Assembly: GCF_037126465.1 (NCBI RefSeq)
Contig: NC_088206.1
Coordinates: 53,796,841-53,860,840, forward strand
DNA from: Ornithodoros turicata
Lineage: Eukaryota > Arthropoda > Arachnida > Ixodida > Argasidae
Length of the DNA stretch: 64,000 nt
Direction: 5' to 3'
Part shown: positions 10,989-22,890 of the stretch, piece by piece
Layout: every line of letters starts with the position of its first letter
Numbering within the stretch: the first letter of the stretch is position 1
Position numbers and translations under genes: made by a program
The notes under the pieces: model-generated
The model's database searches: none
What the model saw: the letters and a program-made list of their open reading frames with translations, nothing else
What the model was told of the DNA's origin: nothing

Positions 10989-13255
10989 GTAGCCCACATT
11001 CACCACCTCCATCACTTCAACCGTCACATTCTCCGGCCAGGTTGTCATTGTCATGTCATACATAGTGTAGGTAGTCAACCTCATAGCCCTGGCCACTCTC
11101 CTTTGTGGCTAATGGCCATTCTCCGTTGGAAGAAGAAGAACCAGTCGATAGCCGGTGCTCGACTCTAAATTGGATGGGCTGTCCAGTGAATGAAGCTTTT
11201 TAAGGCGGTGCATCAGCACCGACGCTCTATGGGAATCCCCATACATTTTTCAACTCTCGTAGCGCCGCGAAAATTTGGTTGATCTCCGTGCAACTGCTTT
11301 TACATGGAAGAGGATGCTTAGATCTAGTGCATGATCGAAGCAGATTTTGCGTTTTAGACTCAGAAATTTTTATATCGTCGTCGAAAGGTTTGGGAAAAGC
11401 TATGTTTCGAGATTCCGCTCGCTTACAAAATAGAGCCGCCCAAAATCGAAAATCTGGCTCGATCACGCACTAGAGAAATATATCAAGAACCAGTACCAAC
11501 AAAAAGATTTCATCTATGTTAAGCCGTTGACTCGGCACACGAGTTTTTGTCAGGTATGGTCATCCGTGGAGTACGTCCCTTCAGAATGGGAAGCGCAGTG
11601 CTGCCATCTATCATCGAGTGTGTCGTCACAAGCAACAACAATCTGACCGCTGGAAATGATATACCGCTGCACGTGGCCGGAAGACGACGAGGCCGACGTT
11701 GACCATGACGCGGGAGCACGAGCACGGGCAGCGTAGCCCAGCCCCAAAATTTTGTTTATTGTTTGTTCAACGACGCTCATTTTCTCGGGGAACAGTAGAT
11801 GAAACTTATTTGTCTTGGAATTCCCAGTCGCAGCCACAGAAATGTGGAAGGATCATGCTTGTAAAAAAAATAGTGGCGCTGGATAGGTTATACAATGAAA
11901 TCTTTTCTTTTGCAGTGGATGCCGGAAACCTGGCAGCGCTTTTAGCACTCATCCAGTAGGATGTCAACAGGAAGGGGGGTCTATTGTTTCATGGGACAAC
12001 TTTAATGTGCCGCACTAAGCATGCCGTGTATGGTGACCGGAACATTTTGTTAGTAGTGTCCCCAAAGCGGATCCTCCTTTCAAAGCGACGTATACGTGTA
12101 TGTACGTATCACAGGACGCAGACTTACCTTGAGTACATAGTGGTAGGACACGCAGCTACATGACTTGCAGTCGTCGCATTCCTTACACCTCAGCATGCTG
12201 AAAAACGTTCCTGTTGGAAGGAAATATTATTCAGCGGTCCAATAGACCGTTAACAAGTCTCCGCACGACAAGCAGAGAGAGACGCACGCCGCAGAGCTCA
12301 AACGCTCAAACTCAACGGCCTCGCTATCAGTGTTGCTAGACTACGCAATGACAAGGAGGAAAACTGTCGAGGAATATGCAGATGTGTCGCGCTTAACTCT
12401 CGCCACGGAGTAAAGCGCAGGTTGAAGGGAGTTATTAAAGCATCAAAACATGGAAACGCACAAACAAGGAGTTTCAAGGGTGTTTGTGAGAGTTCATCCG
12501 CAGCACGGGGTGTAAAATTGCTTAATACACTCTTTTTTGACTACCTTTTTTTTTAGAGTGTGGAGGTAATTAAATGTAGTTACCATCAATTAAAGAAAAA
12601 TTCAGAGTAATTAAAGAAAGCAAACGTAATTAAAGGGAATTAAATGAAATTCAAGGTTACCTCAGGTAGCCTGCAGTTACCTTCGGTAATTAATGGGTAA
12701 TTAAAAGTAACTGAGACTAATTATAATTTAATTAAATGAACTTATAGTAATTGAAAGGGTCGAACCGGAAGTCAAGTATAGACAGGAAGTTGACAACCGG
12801 AAGTCAGGTTGCACCGAAATTCGAGCTGGCTTGGAAGTGGATACCCGGAAGTCAAGTATGGACCGGAAAAGGCGCTTAATACTAGCGCACTTCGCTTTCA
12901 TTTACCGCTAAATCTCCACTGGATGTTCTCGGTCTGGGACTGTGTGTCTGGTGATCCCCATATTGGCGATAAACATTGTTCTTCAATTCCACGGTATACT
13001 TTATTTCATTCAACGAAGCTATGCACTCTAAACTAGAATTATCTTCATTATCTGGACAAATCGAGGGTCTGTACGCTACTCATGGCGACAGATGCTTTGC
13101 GAGAACAACACTGAATTAAATAAACAAAGCACAAAAACACAAACAGAATGTTGTCCAGCTCAATGTAAAATTCATTCAATGTCATCATGGAATAATTTTT
13201 AACTGTGCGATCTACCCTCTTGAGCAGGAGGAACGAAATTGTCACATTGCAAGGT
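10989..13255. other. No recognisable gene; repeat pieces
   Basis: CTCCTTTGTGGCTAATGGCC at about 11099 followed by GAAGAAGAAG recurs near 15869, so it is a dispersed repeat end. About 12535-12760 is rich in GTAATTAAA-type words, like the core of the element at 38216-38728. Short frames at 11227-11959 on both strands have no recognised domain. Confidence 0.4.
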
Positions 13256-13531
13256 TCATCCTGGCTCAGTCCGGGCCTGGTGGTCTGGTTCGGGGTCGGC
13301 GCGTAGGAGGTTACGTATGCTGTCGTTAACCGCGATTATGTCATGACCGAGGAGAAAAGGGATGATAAAGAACAAACACAAATACCATCCGCTGCAGAAA
13401 ACACAAGCCAACACACAACCTATACATGTCATGAACATGTCAGTTTGCCAGTTAGAAACATCTTTTGACACTTGTTCAGCGGTTGCTGGTTGTGCTGGCA
13501 CCGATGGCGTTGCAGGGTTAGGTTGTTGCAT
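13256..13531 (-). CDS. Pro/Gln-rich protein with Cys-rich membrane segment (copy 1)
   Basis: This single 91-residue frame starts MQQP, the same start as the copy at 16217. It has a short Pro/Gln/Ala-rich N-terminus (residues 2-20), then one hydrophobic segment at about 33-62 holding five cysteines (36, 39, 43, 46, 52) and aromatic residues, and a polar tail. The segment CSGWYLCLFFIIPFLLG aligns in character with CWCCFWFCLLLPIYLSGG of the 16217 copy. No signal peptide precedes the hydrophobic segment, so a single-pass membrane protein with a cytosolic Pro-rich arm is likely. The general plan resembles CYSTM-type small Cys-rich membrane proteins, but I do not claim that family. Its tail does not match the conserved tail of the other copies, so it is either divergent or truncated. 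Confidence 0.45.
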   Translation of the reverse strand: MQQPNPATPSVPAQPATAEQVSKDVSNWQTDMFMTCIGCVLACVFCSGWYLCLFFIIPFLLGHDIIAVNDSIRNLLRADPEPDHQARTEPG

Positions 13532-14951
13532 TATACTTTGCGGTCGACCTCCAGGAAACAGCTACGCAGCTGGTGAGGGCGGCAGCATGATGGATCCAAC
13601 TTGCGCCGTTAGCCGCTGTTGAACACTAGGGCTTTGCTGTCCCAGTAGTACTGGCTGTTTGGTTCGCAGACCTCACATTTAGCTTTCTGCACCTGAGGGC
13701 CGAGTGGATATATCTCACGGTAAAAACAAAATCGCTATTCTTCTTCTTCTCCTTCGTCTACCGGGGAGAGCAGTGCACGGGCCTAAATTTATCGTCCCGC
13801 CCGGGCCCGCACCCGTGGCTGCAAAGGGACCCCCTACCTGAGGCCGTCCGAGTAGTCAAAAGTTGAGCCTGGCCCGACTTGTACCCGAGGCAGCGGAATG
13901 TTACCCGACCCCTGCTCCACCCGGTTCTCGGAAAGCTGAGCTCGGCCCGACCCAAACCCGAGGCCCGTAGTGTTACTATGGTGTTACCTCGAAGCAAGCC
14001 CGACGCGGTTGTGGAATCTTCAGCCAGGCCCGATTCGTCGGATGTTGCGACTTGCGAGGGACAACCCGACCTAATTCTGAAAGTTGGTGGATGCGCATGT
14101 GCATGTACAGCACCCCCATTACTGAGATCGTCCTCCTAACAGAATGCAATGCTGAAATGTCTGCTGTCACCAAATTCTACCACTTGTCCGCAAATTGGAA
14201 CGCAGAACATTTTAACGGCTACCTGTGAAGACATCATCCTGCTGGCAGCGGGCTTTTCTGAATATTTCAAGTGTGACCGTATTCTACCATTTTTATTTTG
14301 TAGTTTTTCGAATGCGCTGAACTTTCCTAACGGTGCTTTACAGTGAGAAGGGTGCATGTTCGATATCTTATCAGAGATGTTCTTCGTGATTTCGAATTGC
14401 TGCTGAAGATTTCTTGAGCAGCAGTTAACAGCTGCAGTTAATATATGGGAAAATTGCAAAGCTTCACTAGAAATGGCTTATCATCTGCTCCGATACATTA
14501 TTCTATAATTGACAAATGCACATGTTATTACAAAATTTATTTGAGCCTTCTGGGCTGCGAGTATCGAATGGGCACGTACGCAAATGTGCAGTACGTACAA
14601 GAAAGAAAGCGCTTTGCTTGAAAATAGTCACAACAAAGAAAGAAGAAAAAAGAAAGATCGGTAGGGTTGTTGTATACAGCAATAGGAGATCGTCAATTGA
14701 TTCTTGTTGAAGAGGCGTCTGCCTCCTCTGAAGCACGTGGCCCCGCACTGAGGTTACGTTCGCTGCTTGCTCTGGTGGCAGCGATGTATAGGGTACGGTG
14801 GGGCAAGATGAGACATGCCTCTAGAGCTTACATTATGTGATATACAGTCTGCTAGACATGCACGATTTGAGACAAACTTAATTTTCTTCTCTAATATTCT
14901 GCGAGCATTTAGAAAAGAATTACTGGTGGCATGCACAGAGTCCTTGTTGAG
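13532..14951. other. No recognisable gene; GC-rich block
   Basis: The stretch 13775-14070 is rich in CCCGA, CCCGG and GCCCG words. It gives frames on both strands but no domain. AT-rich DNA follows to 14950. Confidence 0.4.
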
Positions 14952-15170
14952 TCAAAGATGACCACGTTTACCCTTGTGAGATGGCTTCTGTCTTTTCCTG
15001 GTGGAGAATCCAGCCGAGCCTGGCGGCACCTCTGGCGGCGGTGAGGGACTAGTGGCCGGTTGAACAAAGTTCAACGCAGAGGTTGAACTGGAGGGTCTGG
15101 GTGAACTAGAAGAGGGCTGTAGAGATGGTGTGTTCATGCGGGAATCGTGGGACACAGTTGGTTGAGATGA
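14952..15170 (-). pseudogene. Ser/Pro-rich C-terminal fragment, unidentified
   Basis: A minus-strand frame ends with a Ser/Pro/Thr-rich stretch (SLQPSSSSPRPSSS, then SPSPPPEVPPGS) and a basic tail KRQKPSHKGKRGHL before its stop. Upstream, after a stop and a frame change near 15190, the composition remains Ser/Pro-rich (IQEQPLSPGSSTGPP). This suggests a longer protein end broken by a frameshift. The basic tail could be a nuclear signal, as in transposase C-termini, but no family is recognised. Confidence 0.25.
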
Positions 15171-16216
15171 TTCGGAGGGCCAGTAGAGCTACCCGGAGAC
15201 AGCGGTTGTTCTTGGATCAAGGACGTGTCCAGAGCGTGGAAATCATTCTAGCGGAAAAGTGCCAAAAAAGAAAGCTGCCGACATGAATGCGCCAACATGA
15301 AGTTATACTTATTAGCCTTCCGGGCAATATTTAAAGATTTAAAGAATCGCGATTAAAATAAAATGAAGGTCCAGTAATGATCTGACTGTGCTGCATCCAG
15401 GGGATTCGGATTACTCTACTGTGGCGCAGATGGGCTGTACAGCTTGGGACGCACACGCACATACATTCGATGATGATGAGTTGGGCATTTCTCCATTCGA
15501 GCGACACCATAGCAGCAAACAGAAGCGGGTACACGTACTAAGAGATTTATAGAGAATAGCAGGTCACCCATTTCTTATATCTGATCTCTTCCAGAAAGCC
15601 AGCAGGGCCAGGCTCCGATTAAGAAATGTGACAGTGCCGTGTTCCGTAAACTTTTGTCCCAAATTCTGCAACTCAACTTATTGTGCTGTCGAAAAAGCAC
15701 GTGGTCGGCTGGAAACAGAAGAGCGTTTATGAGCCACACAGAAATGTGCCTTCCCGCTTGGCGCGCTGCGAGCGACGTGCAATTCGCCGACATCTTGTCC
15801 ACAGCCGTGATTCCGCGCTCCCCATGGGTTAGATAAGGCGCTCTCACACCAGTTCTTCTAGCCCTGGTCAGTCTTCTTTGTGGCTAATGGCCATTCTCCA
15901 TGGAAGAAGAGGCAGAAGAAGGAGAGAAGGACACCCATTTGGTTTTCATCGAGATATCTTGTGGCTTGTGGCCACTGTGCTTAGTGGTGGAAGAAGAAGA
16001 AGAAGAGATATCTACAACGTTCGGTTCCCTATAGGTGCGAATGTCATAGCGAGACGCGTCGACCGCGGAACAAGTACCGATTGCGAAGCAGTAGTACAGA
16101 TGCACCATCTCGCATCCACAGGTCTGGAAACGGTAACTGGTCCAACAAGATAACCTGTACCAGCGGGTCATCAGAGTCACTCCAGATAAGTTAGACATCC
16201 TTGGTGTGAAGAAACC
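15171..16216. other. No recognisable gene; 5' flank of copy 2
   Basis: A dispersed repeat end (CTTTGTGGCTAATGGCCATT, near 15879) with GAAGAAG runs lies here. The last 40 bases before 16217 match the bases preceding 39981 in copy 4 well enough to show shared 5' flank. No TATA box stands out. Confidence 0.4.
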
Positions 16217-16729
16217 ATGCAACAGCCGCTTCCAGTGGGGCAACCAGGCGCCGGCGTTCAGCAGAGTCCAATGGGACAAGCGTTGCCCCCACACGTACCA
16301 GCGCAACAACAGTTTCCAGTAGCTCAACCGGGACCAATGGGGCAAAAACCTCACCCTATGCAGCCAATGCCGGCACAGCCGGCAGTCATCGCAATACCGG
16401 TGCAACGTCCTAGCCGTGCAAATGATATCTCGATGATATGTAAGGGTGCTGGAGCAATTTGTTTTGCCTCTGCCGCATGTTGGTGCTGTTTTTGGTTTTG
16501 TCTGCTCCTTCCCATTTATCTCAGCGGCGGCGCACTGTTTACGCCACCACTCACATCAGCTTCAACAAATACCACGCCCAACAAAATCCTGGCTGACAGG
16601 CCCCAACGCTTTCAACTTGACATGAACGAGTCCACCACGGGCAATGAGACCATCTTGAGCCTGGATATGACACCGGCGACGTCACGACGCCTTCATCTCG
16701 CCTGGACAGAGCCAAGCACCATTCCATGA
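16217..16729 (+). CDS. Pro/Gln/Met-rich protein with Cys-rich membrane segment (copy 2)
   Basis: This 170-residue intronless frame starts MQQPLPVGQP. Residues 1-66 are a Pro/Gln/Gly/Met-rich arm with repeated PMGQ and QPGP words. Residues about 73-103 form one hydrophobic segment with six cysteines (75, 82, 88, 90, 91, 95). The rest is a polar tail with potential N-glycosylation sites (NTT, NES, NET). The arm has no signal peptide, so either orientation is possible, but tail glycosylation sites would fit an outside C-terminus. The start is supported by the shared MQQP with copy 1 and homology of the ATG context with copy 4. The final 20 residues do not match copies 3 and 4 because of a probable frameshift near 16672. 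No known family is recognised with certainty. Confidence 0.55.
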   Translation: MQQPLPVGQPGAGVQQSPMGQALPPHVPAQQQFPVAQPGPMGQKPHPMQPMPAQPAVIAIPVQRPSRANDISMICKGAGAICFASAACWCCFWFCLLLPIYLSGGALFTPPLTSASTNTTPNKILADRPQRFQLDMNESTTGNETILSLDMTPATSRRLHLAWTEPSTIP

Positions 16730-16776
16730 AGGCGTCGAATGAAGCCAGTGAATATGATGAATGAATTCAACATAAA
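16668..16776 (+). pseudogene. Frameshifted conserved tail of copy 2
   Basis: In another frame this stretch reads GDVTTPSSRL, then HSMKASNEASEYDE and a stop at 16774-16776. That matches the conserved tail GNVTTLSSLL...GSMKALNDARQYDA of the 40032 copy. A single-base length change around ACACCGGCG at about 16669 would put the tail out of frame with the annotated 16217-16729 product. Either copy 2 has lost its conserved tail, or the sequence has an error here. Confidence 0.6.
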
Positions 16777-18426
16777 GAATGACAATAATGCTGACCAATA
16801 TCGTGCGTGTGTTTGTCCGTTCATTCATTCTTAAAACAGAACTTCACCGCATAGCACGCTGAAGGCCAACCACTGCACAGAATGACAGCGTTATTATAAA
16901 TGATGACAGGATCATAGCGTTATGATACATGGAAAGCGCGCGACGTACGGCCTTTTCGTGACAATCAACATTACTGCGTAAATGTCACAATTTTTCAGAC
17001 GATCACGGAAGGTGTTGGGATTTTTTGCGGCAGCTCTTAGTGACGTTTGCTGACGCTGACAAGACGTTTGGCATGTGCCACTAAATTTCCCAACACTTCA
17101 CATGATGGTCTGCATTCCTTTGTAAAATGTCGGTGATATGATTGCAGAAAGGTCATTAATTGCTGGAAGGGAACTCCGAGACAAGGAAGAGACGTACAAA
17201 GAACAACAACGTCTTTTCCTTGCCTCGGAGTTCCTTTCCATTGACAGGGATAGAAGGGTGCTGATATAGCTGGTGCATGACTGCGAAGAGGACGATACCC
17301 GACACAAGTAAGAAACACAATCAATTTTAATACACACACAAATTTGATGTTAAATACACACAAAAAGATACTATTGTCTGTGTGTGTGTGTGTTTCTTCC
17401 TTGTCTTGGGTATCGTCGTCTTCGCATTCCTTTCCATCATGTACGTCTAGCTAACCTGCATCTTATCTCTTCTTGAATGTTACTAAAGCTGATCCCTTTA
17501 ACCCTCTATTTCATGACGTCACATATACGATACATACAGTTTCCACCCCTATATAGCTATATGTGTCATGTCCTAATTTCGCCAACTGCACCGTATTCCT
17601 CATAACGTCATACGACACTGTGCAAAGATACAGTCATCTGTTGCGCCGTTTGTGAAGCCAGGAATTCCAAGAAGATGAAGAAGTAGTACGTGAGACTATG
17701 TGAGACGGAAGAATTGATATTGGACTTGAAAAAACACCTTTTTCTTCTGTATTTGTGTGTCTAAAGGTTGTATAATTTTCTATGTTGTTTTATATGTCTT
17801 TTTGAGTATACCGAAAACTTCAGTTTTATTTTTGGCATTGTTCCTTCTGATATTATCTGTCACTTTTCGCTATGTATGGATGGTACTTTATGCAGTTATG
17901 GGAGTGATTTTTTTGTGTGTGTTTTCACGTGTTTCTACGTTTTGTGCAACATTTTTTTATGCAGGATATGAACTGGTATATTTGCCGGATTATCCCCACT
18001 GTGGCTGCGCCTTTCTTTCTTCTTCTTATCTTCGTTACTCATTTATTTTCACTTTTCTTTCTTCTTGTTTTTGTATTGTGAGTATTGCGGTTCTTGTATT
18101 ACTTTCTTCTACCATAGCAGTAGTGGGCAGATCTACAAATGGGAAATGCAGATTTTACTGCGTATTTTGGTTTCAGCCTGGTCCTGGGATGCAACCTTGC
18201 ACTTTTGCTTCACCAAAGGGATGAAATGCGTAATATATCGTATGTGATACTTACCCAAATTTGGTTGAACCTCGCCTGGAAACCTCGCAGATTTTGATAA
18301 AATTCGAATGTTTTTATTTCAGTGGTACTACTGCATGGAGATTTTTTTTAACTCTCATAAAAAACATTAAATGTGTCAATGAAAAACAGCTAGGAAGCAA
18401 GCGAGCTGGTGAAGATGATGCATAAT
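16777..18426. other. No gene; MITE fragment and hairpin
   Basis: ATTCTTAAAACAGAACTTCA at about 16828 followed by CCGCATAGCACGC matches one end of the EnSpm-type MITE at 37905-38153. A hairpin has arms at about 17169-17194 and 17210-17234 (GGAACTCCGAG against CTCGGAGTTCC). A T-rich stretch at 17757-18220 lacks convincing coding signal and resembles a LINE 3' untranslated region. Confidence 0.4.
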
Positions 18427-18526
18427 GTAAAACCCCGAGACTAGGGAACACGAAAGGACGGACACAAACACGAAGTCTCAAACAGAGCTGAAAATTTTAC
18501 TTCACATACAAGAATTATATACAACC

Positions 18527-19710
18527 GGAAGCCTATCAGAAGGCCGAATGCCAAAAGGCCGAAAGATCATAACGCCGAACTATCATAAGGCCGAAAGCCA
18601 AGAGGCCGAAAATCATAACGCCGAAAATCAGAAGGCCGAAAATGGAAAGGCCAAACAGACAGAAACCCATGAATGGGACTGTTCTTGTCATAAGATTATA
18701 AAAAAGTTTCCTGGCTCTTGTATCAGAAATCGAATAATTGGAATGCGTAGCATTTGGTGCTCAGAGATAGACTGGCTGGAGAAAAAAATAAAAAAAATCT
18801 ACAACATGTTTACAACAAAAAGAAAGTGCCTCGTGGGTGAATACCAGTGAATGACTTGTATCACCCACTGAATGGATTGTAGAGATGATGGTGTTTCTCT
18901 ACATATGGTGACAGGAACGTGATTTGAACAAGCAACCGTCTGAATCGCTTGCTATACAGAGATAACTTAAACCCAGTTAATGACCATCGTGAATTTACCC
19001 CTACATAGGATATCTATGACAAGATCTGTAGGATTTTTTTTATTTTTTTTGCTTCGCCTGCAACTTTCTGTACCGTTCTATTTCAAGAACTGTATAATGA
19101 CCGCGCTTGTCCCCTGGCACAGGAGAACATATATGATTTCTTCCAGAATGGTCATCAGTTGTCCCAGGTCATTCACTCGGCTACTCACCCTACTTATCGA
19201 AAGGCCGAACAATTATGTGCGGTATTGATTCATAGCTGTTGATAGGGAAGTGGTTTTAGGAATGACCGAGGTTGAAGCCGTTGTTGAAAATGGGATGAGA
19301 ATGGGAAATGTCATCGCATAGCTCGTAATTTTTCATTTTCCATTGTGTAAAATAAACACATACAATAACACAGTGGTTCATATGTCTACTTTTCCTTTTT
19401 TTTTGTTTTCCCCTAAGTGATCGAAAGTACGTTATTAACGCGAAGTTCGGTAAAATAATTTATTTGCTGTATTAATTCACAGCAAATCTATCCTACTTAA
19501 TTTGTAGAGCTAACTTTTTATCGCAGTTGGAATAAAAGTTTTCGTATCCTGGGTTCCTTATATTTCGGCCTTTCGATAATTCGGTTTTCTGACTTTTCGG
19601 CCTTCTGGTTTTCGGCCTTGTGATTGTTCGGTGTTTTGATTTTTCGGCCTTTTGATTTTTGGCCTTCTGATAATTCCGCCTTATGAGTTTCGGCCTTATG
19701 ACTGCCACCC
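18527..19710. mobile_element. Mutator-like (MULE) non-autonomous element
   Basis: The 9-bp sequence TATACAACC occurs immediately outside both ends (18518-18526 and 19711-19719), a perfect target duplication of Mutator length. The ends are imperfect inverted repeats: GGAAGCCTATCAGAAGGCCG on the left and, reversed, GGGTGGCAGTCATAAGGCCG on the right. Inside, tandem-like words AAGGCCGAAA (left, 18535-18650) and their complements (right, 19565-19705) extend the symmetry. No transposase is seen in the 1184 bp. Confidence 0.75.
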
Positions 19711-19755
19711 TATACAACCAGAGGGAAGGGAACAACCAGTTGAGGACAAAAAGGG

Positions 19756-20352
19756 TCAGTTCGGCGGAACAAGAAGTCTGCTCAAGGCCGGACCGAGGAT
19801 TACGGATGGGTTGCTGACACAGTTCCCACAAGACGTTATGCATAGGGTCTCTCTCAAAAGTCTTCTGTGGGGGTCCAATTCAGAAGCCTTTACAATTGTT
19901 TCATCCCATAGAGGGAAGCAATCTGAGAATTCTTCCAAATGCTTGGCAATTTCGGAGTTTGATGCTTTATTTTTTACTTTTAATGAATGTTCTCTCAAAC
20001 GATCATTTAAGCAACGCTTTGTCTGGCCAATATAACAGAAACCACAAGCTAGGGGGATCTGATAAACAACATTTGAACAACAGTGGACGAATTTGTTCCG
20101 GTGATTCTTACAGGTAACTTCAGGTTTCGCGAAAGGCGTTAGGCGATCAAGACGGAAGTTGTTCTTGAAAGCAAGGCTGACTTGAAATTTCTTCGCGATG
20201 GCCAACAAGTTGTGAGACACTTTGTGGAAGTTAGGTAATACAACACGTTTGGAAACAGAAGGCTTAGTTTCAGGCGAACGAGGAAGCAAAGTGTTTAACA
20301 AAACATTTAAAGAACCAAGTAACATGTGTTGGGGGTAACCAGCATCATTCAA
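19756..20352 (-). pseudogene. Penelope-like GIY-YIG endonuclease domain
   Basis: The frame encodes about 198 residues: a linker, then VVYQIPLACGFCYIGQT followed by RCLNDRLREH. This is the typical Penelope form of GIY-YIG with a Cys-containing lead-in. The domain nicks DNA to prime reverse transcription. It continues the reverse-transcriptase frame at 20345-21190, but the two are out of phase, meeting at a run of T bases near 20400 that is a likely frameshift site. The open frame runs into PLE tail and ends near the Mutator-like insertion. Confidence 0.75.
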
Positions 20353-21190
20353 ACGGAGAAGCTGACTCTCCGCAGAGAGAAGAATCTGATGACAACAAGA
20401 TTTTTTTTACCGCATTCGATAGAATACCTGTGATCAAACCCCGTTTTACAGTTTTGGAGTTGCAACTTGAAGCGGGCAAAATGGGTTTAGCTTGAGATTT
20501 GCCGTAAGCCCAGCAAAGAACGGGTTGTAACAAAAGTCTGATATCAAGAAACTGAAGCACACCAACAGTGGGGAACTCAATAGTGAACACATGCTCTGGG
20601 GCCGCGGACAAAATTACATTCTTACATTGAGCAATAACACTTTCATTAGTAGAAACGAAAACCAGGTCATATACGAACCTTCTTACAACGACGTCATTTG
20701 AAGACAGAGAGGATATAAAGGATAATACAGCATTGTCAATTACACGCAAGTAAATCTCTGAAAGAACAGGCGCGATACTCGAGCCAATACAGATACCAGT
20801 TTTTTGGGTGTACAATTGCCCGTCAATACTTATGGCAGTAGATTTCAGATAAAGTTCTAGTATGCGCAAAAATTCAGTCACAGATATACCAACTTCCGAT
20901 TGAAAACGCACCAAATTATCTTCAAGAAATCGGCGTACTCTGTTCAACAACACATTCTCTTGCAGTGAATAGTACAGATCCTTGATGTCCAAGGAAAAAG
21001 CAAAGCATTTCTTACCATGAAACAATTGTAAATCCGAAATAAGTTGTTCAGAATTCTTCAAAGTTAACGGGGCGAATATAGAAAAAAAAAACTTTTGTAA
21101 AAAGGTCGAAACAAGTTTTTGCCAGGTTTGATTCGCATTGATTACGATTCTAAGCGGCATGTCCACCTTGTGATCCTTGAGCAGGAACTT
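20345..21190 (-). pseudogene. Penelope-like reverse transcriptase, C-terminal part, catalytic site mutated
   Basis: From the insertion junction the frame reads KFLLKDHKVDMPLRIV, then SLDIKDLYYSL (metal-binding Asp of motif A) and TGICIGSSIAPVLSEIYL (the Penelope form of the QG/SP block). The expected catalytic Asp-Asp motif is altered: the sequence is RRFVYDLVFV, with one Asp replaced. The enzyme would therefore be inactive even without the frameshift and insertion. The ATG near 21166 is internal, and the true protein begins upstream of the TTAA element, near 26.6 kb. Confidence 0.78.
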
Positions 21191-22890
21191 TAAAGGAGCA
21201 GTCTAGAGGCCCACAACTTTGTTTCTGTTTTCGGTCAGCATTGAATGTTTAGGCCGTCGAAAACAGTTTTCCCACATTTTTTTCCCACAGAGGACCTTTT
21301 CCAGAGCGGAAAAGCGCCTCTAGCGGGAGGAGTCGGAAACACGGTTGGTGACTCGCGCGACGCGCGGTGTCTGCACATTTGGTCAAACGCCGTGTGATTG
21401 GAGACATCTGATCGAACTCCGTTTGGTCGAAAGCCGGTTGTTCGACACCGTTTGTTCTAAATACTTTTTTTCGAAGGGAGTTCAGTGTGTTGTTCACACC
21501 TATTTTTCTGTAACTTTTGACGGTACTCTCTGAGCGTACGGAGTAGGCAACCAGTGTCATCTGCTTTCTTTCTTTTTTCTTTGCTTTTTCCGTTGAAGAG
21601 GGGAGACCACGGGTTATTTGCATATCTTTGTCTTTCACGAACAGCACAGTTGAATAGAACAGTGTGGAACAATCCGGCGTACCAGTAGGACACATCTTGA
21701 AGAAAATGGCCTCATGTTGAGCACAGCCAATAATCCGTGCCTCATTTATTCAAGTGAATCAAATTTAGATTCACTTGAACATATGTGCAAAGTAAATAGA
21801 CCAAAACCATTCTTTTTCCTATACAATGGTCAGTTAAATACAATCATTAATAATACGTTGCTAAAATTTGTCCACATTCGACGCCAATAAATCATCGAAA
21901 AATGTCATATAATTATTTTATTTATTTATAAAAATATTTATTATCTGACATCAATTATTATTTGACCAAGTGTTGGGGATTATGGGGGAAAATCATATAT
22001 GGCATGTTTAGTCACTATGTGTCAGAGCAGAAAAACCTATCAAGTGGTCGAACGGGCTAGGGTGAACAACCCAGGCTCTTGGACCGCTTTTTGGACGTGA
22101 AAAAGTGGATTAACATGAGGAATGTGTTTATGGGCAAGTTTATGGCGGATGTTCCTTCAGATAACGGCAAAGAAATGTGGAACAAGGTCCATGAGGGCCT
22201 AGTATACTTTTACAAGGCAGCAGTCGTACCAGACTGTCATCTCTAGGGTTTCTGTACACAGAATGGGTAGGGTGTGTGCCCTTTCAGCGGTACAAGAATG
22301 GCTTTTATGTGGTTGACGAACAAAAACAACCCATGAAGCTGAAGATAAGAAGGCTAAAATAAGGCAGCAAGAGCTACATGCACTTGTGCAACCAACGGCA
22401 GCGCATCGTTTGGTTGCATTTTTCGCACGGAATACGCGAACCAAAAGCGCCCCGGCCGTGTTATTCTGACCACCGAGAGCCACCAAAGATGATGGCGGCC
22501 GCGCGGCGCTGCTCGCGCATGCGTCGCACGTCCAACTGGAAAAGGTCCGCCTGCAATAGCTCCCCGAACCTCCCGCGCGCGAAACACCCTCCTTCGCCTT
22601 CACGATAGGCACGTGATGAGCGCCACCACTGATCTCTATGTATAAAGGCTGGATCGCGCATGGGAGAGGGGCTCGTGGGGGAGAGGCGTGCATTCGGGCC
22701 GCCATATTGGGAGGCCCTAAAACGCAGTGTGCGCCCACAGAAAACAATGCGAGGCAACGGAGATTGTGAGTATTTATTGCGCTGCAGGCGTTGATCGTTG
22801 TTTGTCATCACACAATTTTGTAAGGTGCCAGTATACTGATGTATCCTAACAGTGTTTCACAGGTGTCCTGTCGTTCGATCCTTAATTAAG

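Noticed and set aside
15884..16405. 173-codon minus-strand frame opposite copy 2
   Set aside because: It is an antisense shadow of the Pro/Gln-rich coding region and its flank. Its Trp/Leu/His-rich composition is what reversed Pro/Gln codons produce.
17757..18224. 155-codon hydrophobic frame as a membrane protein
   Set aside because: It begins at a non-ATG codon, is driven by T-rich sequence, and resembles the untranslated tail of LINEs such as 34600-35000.
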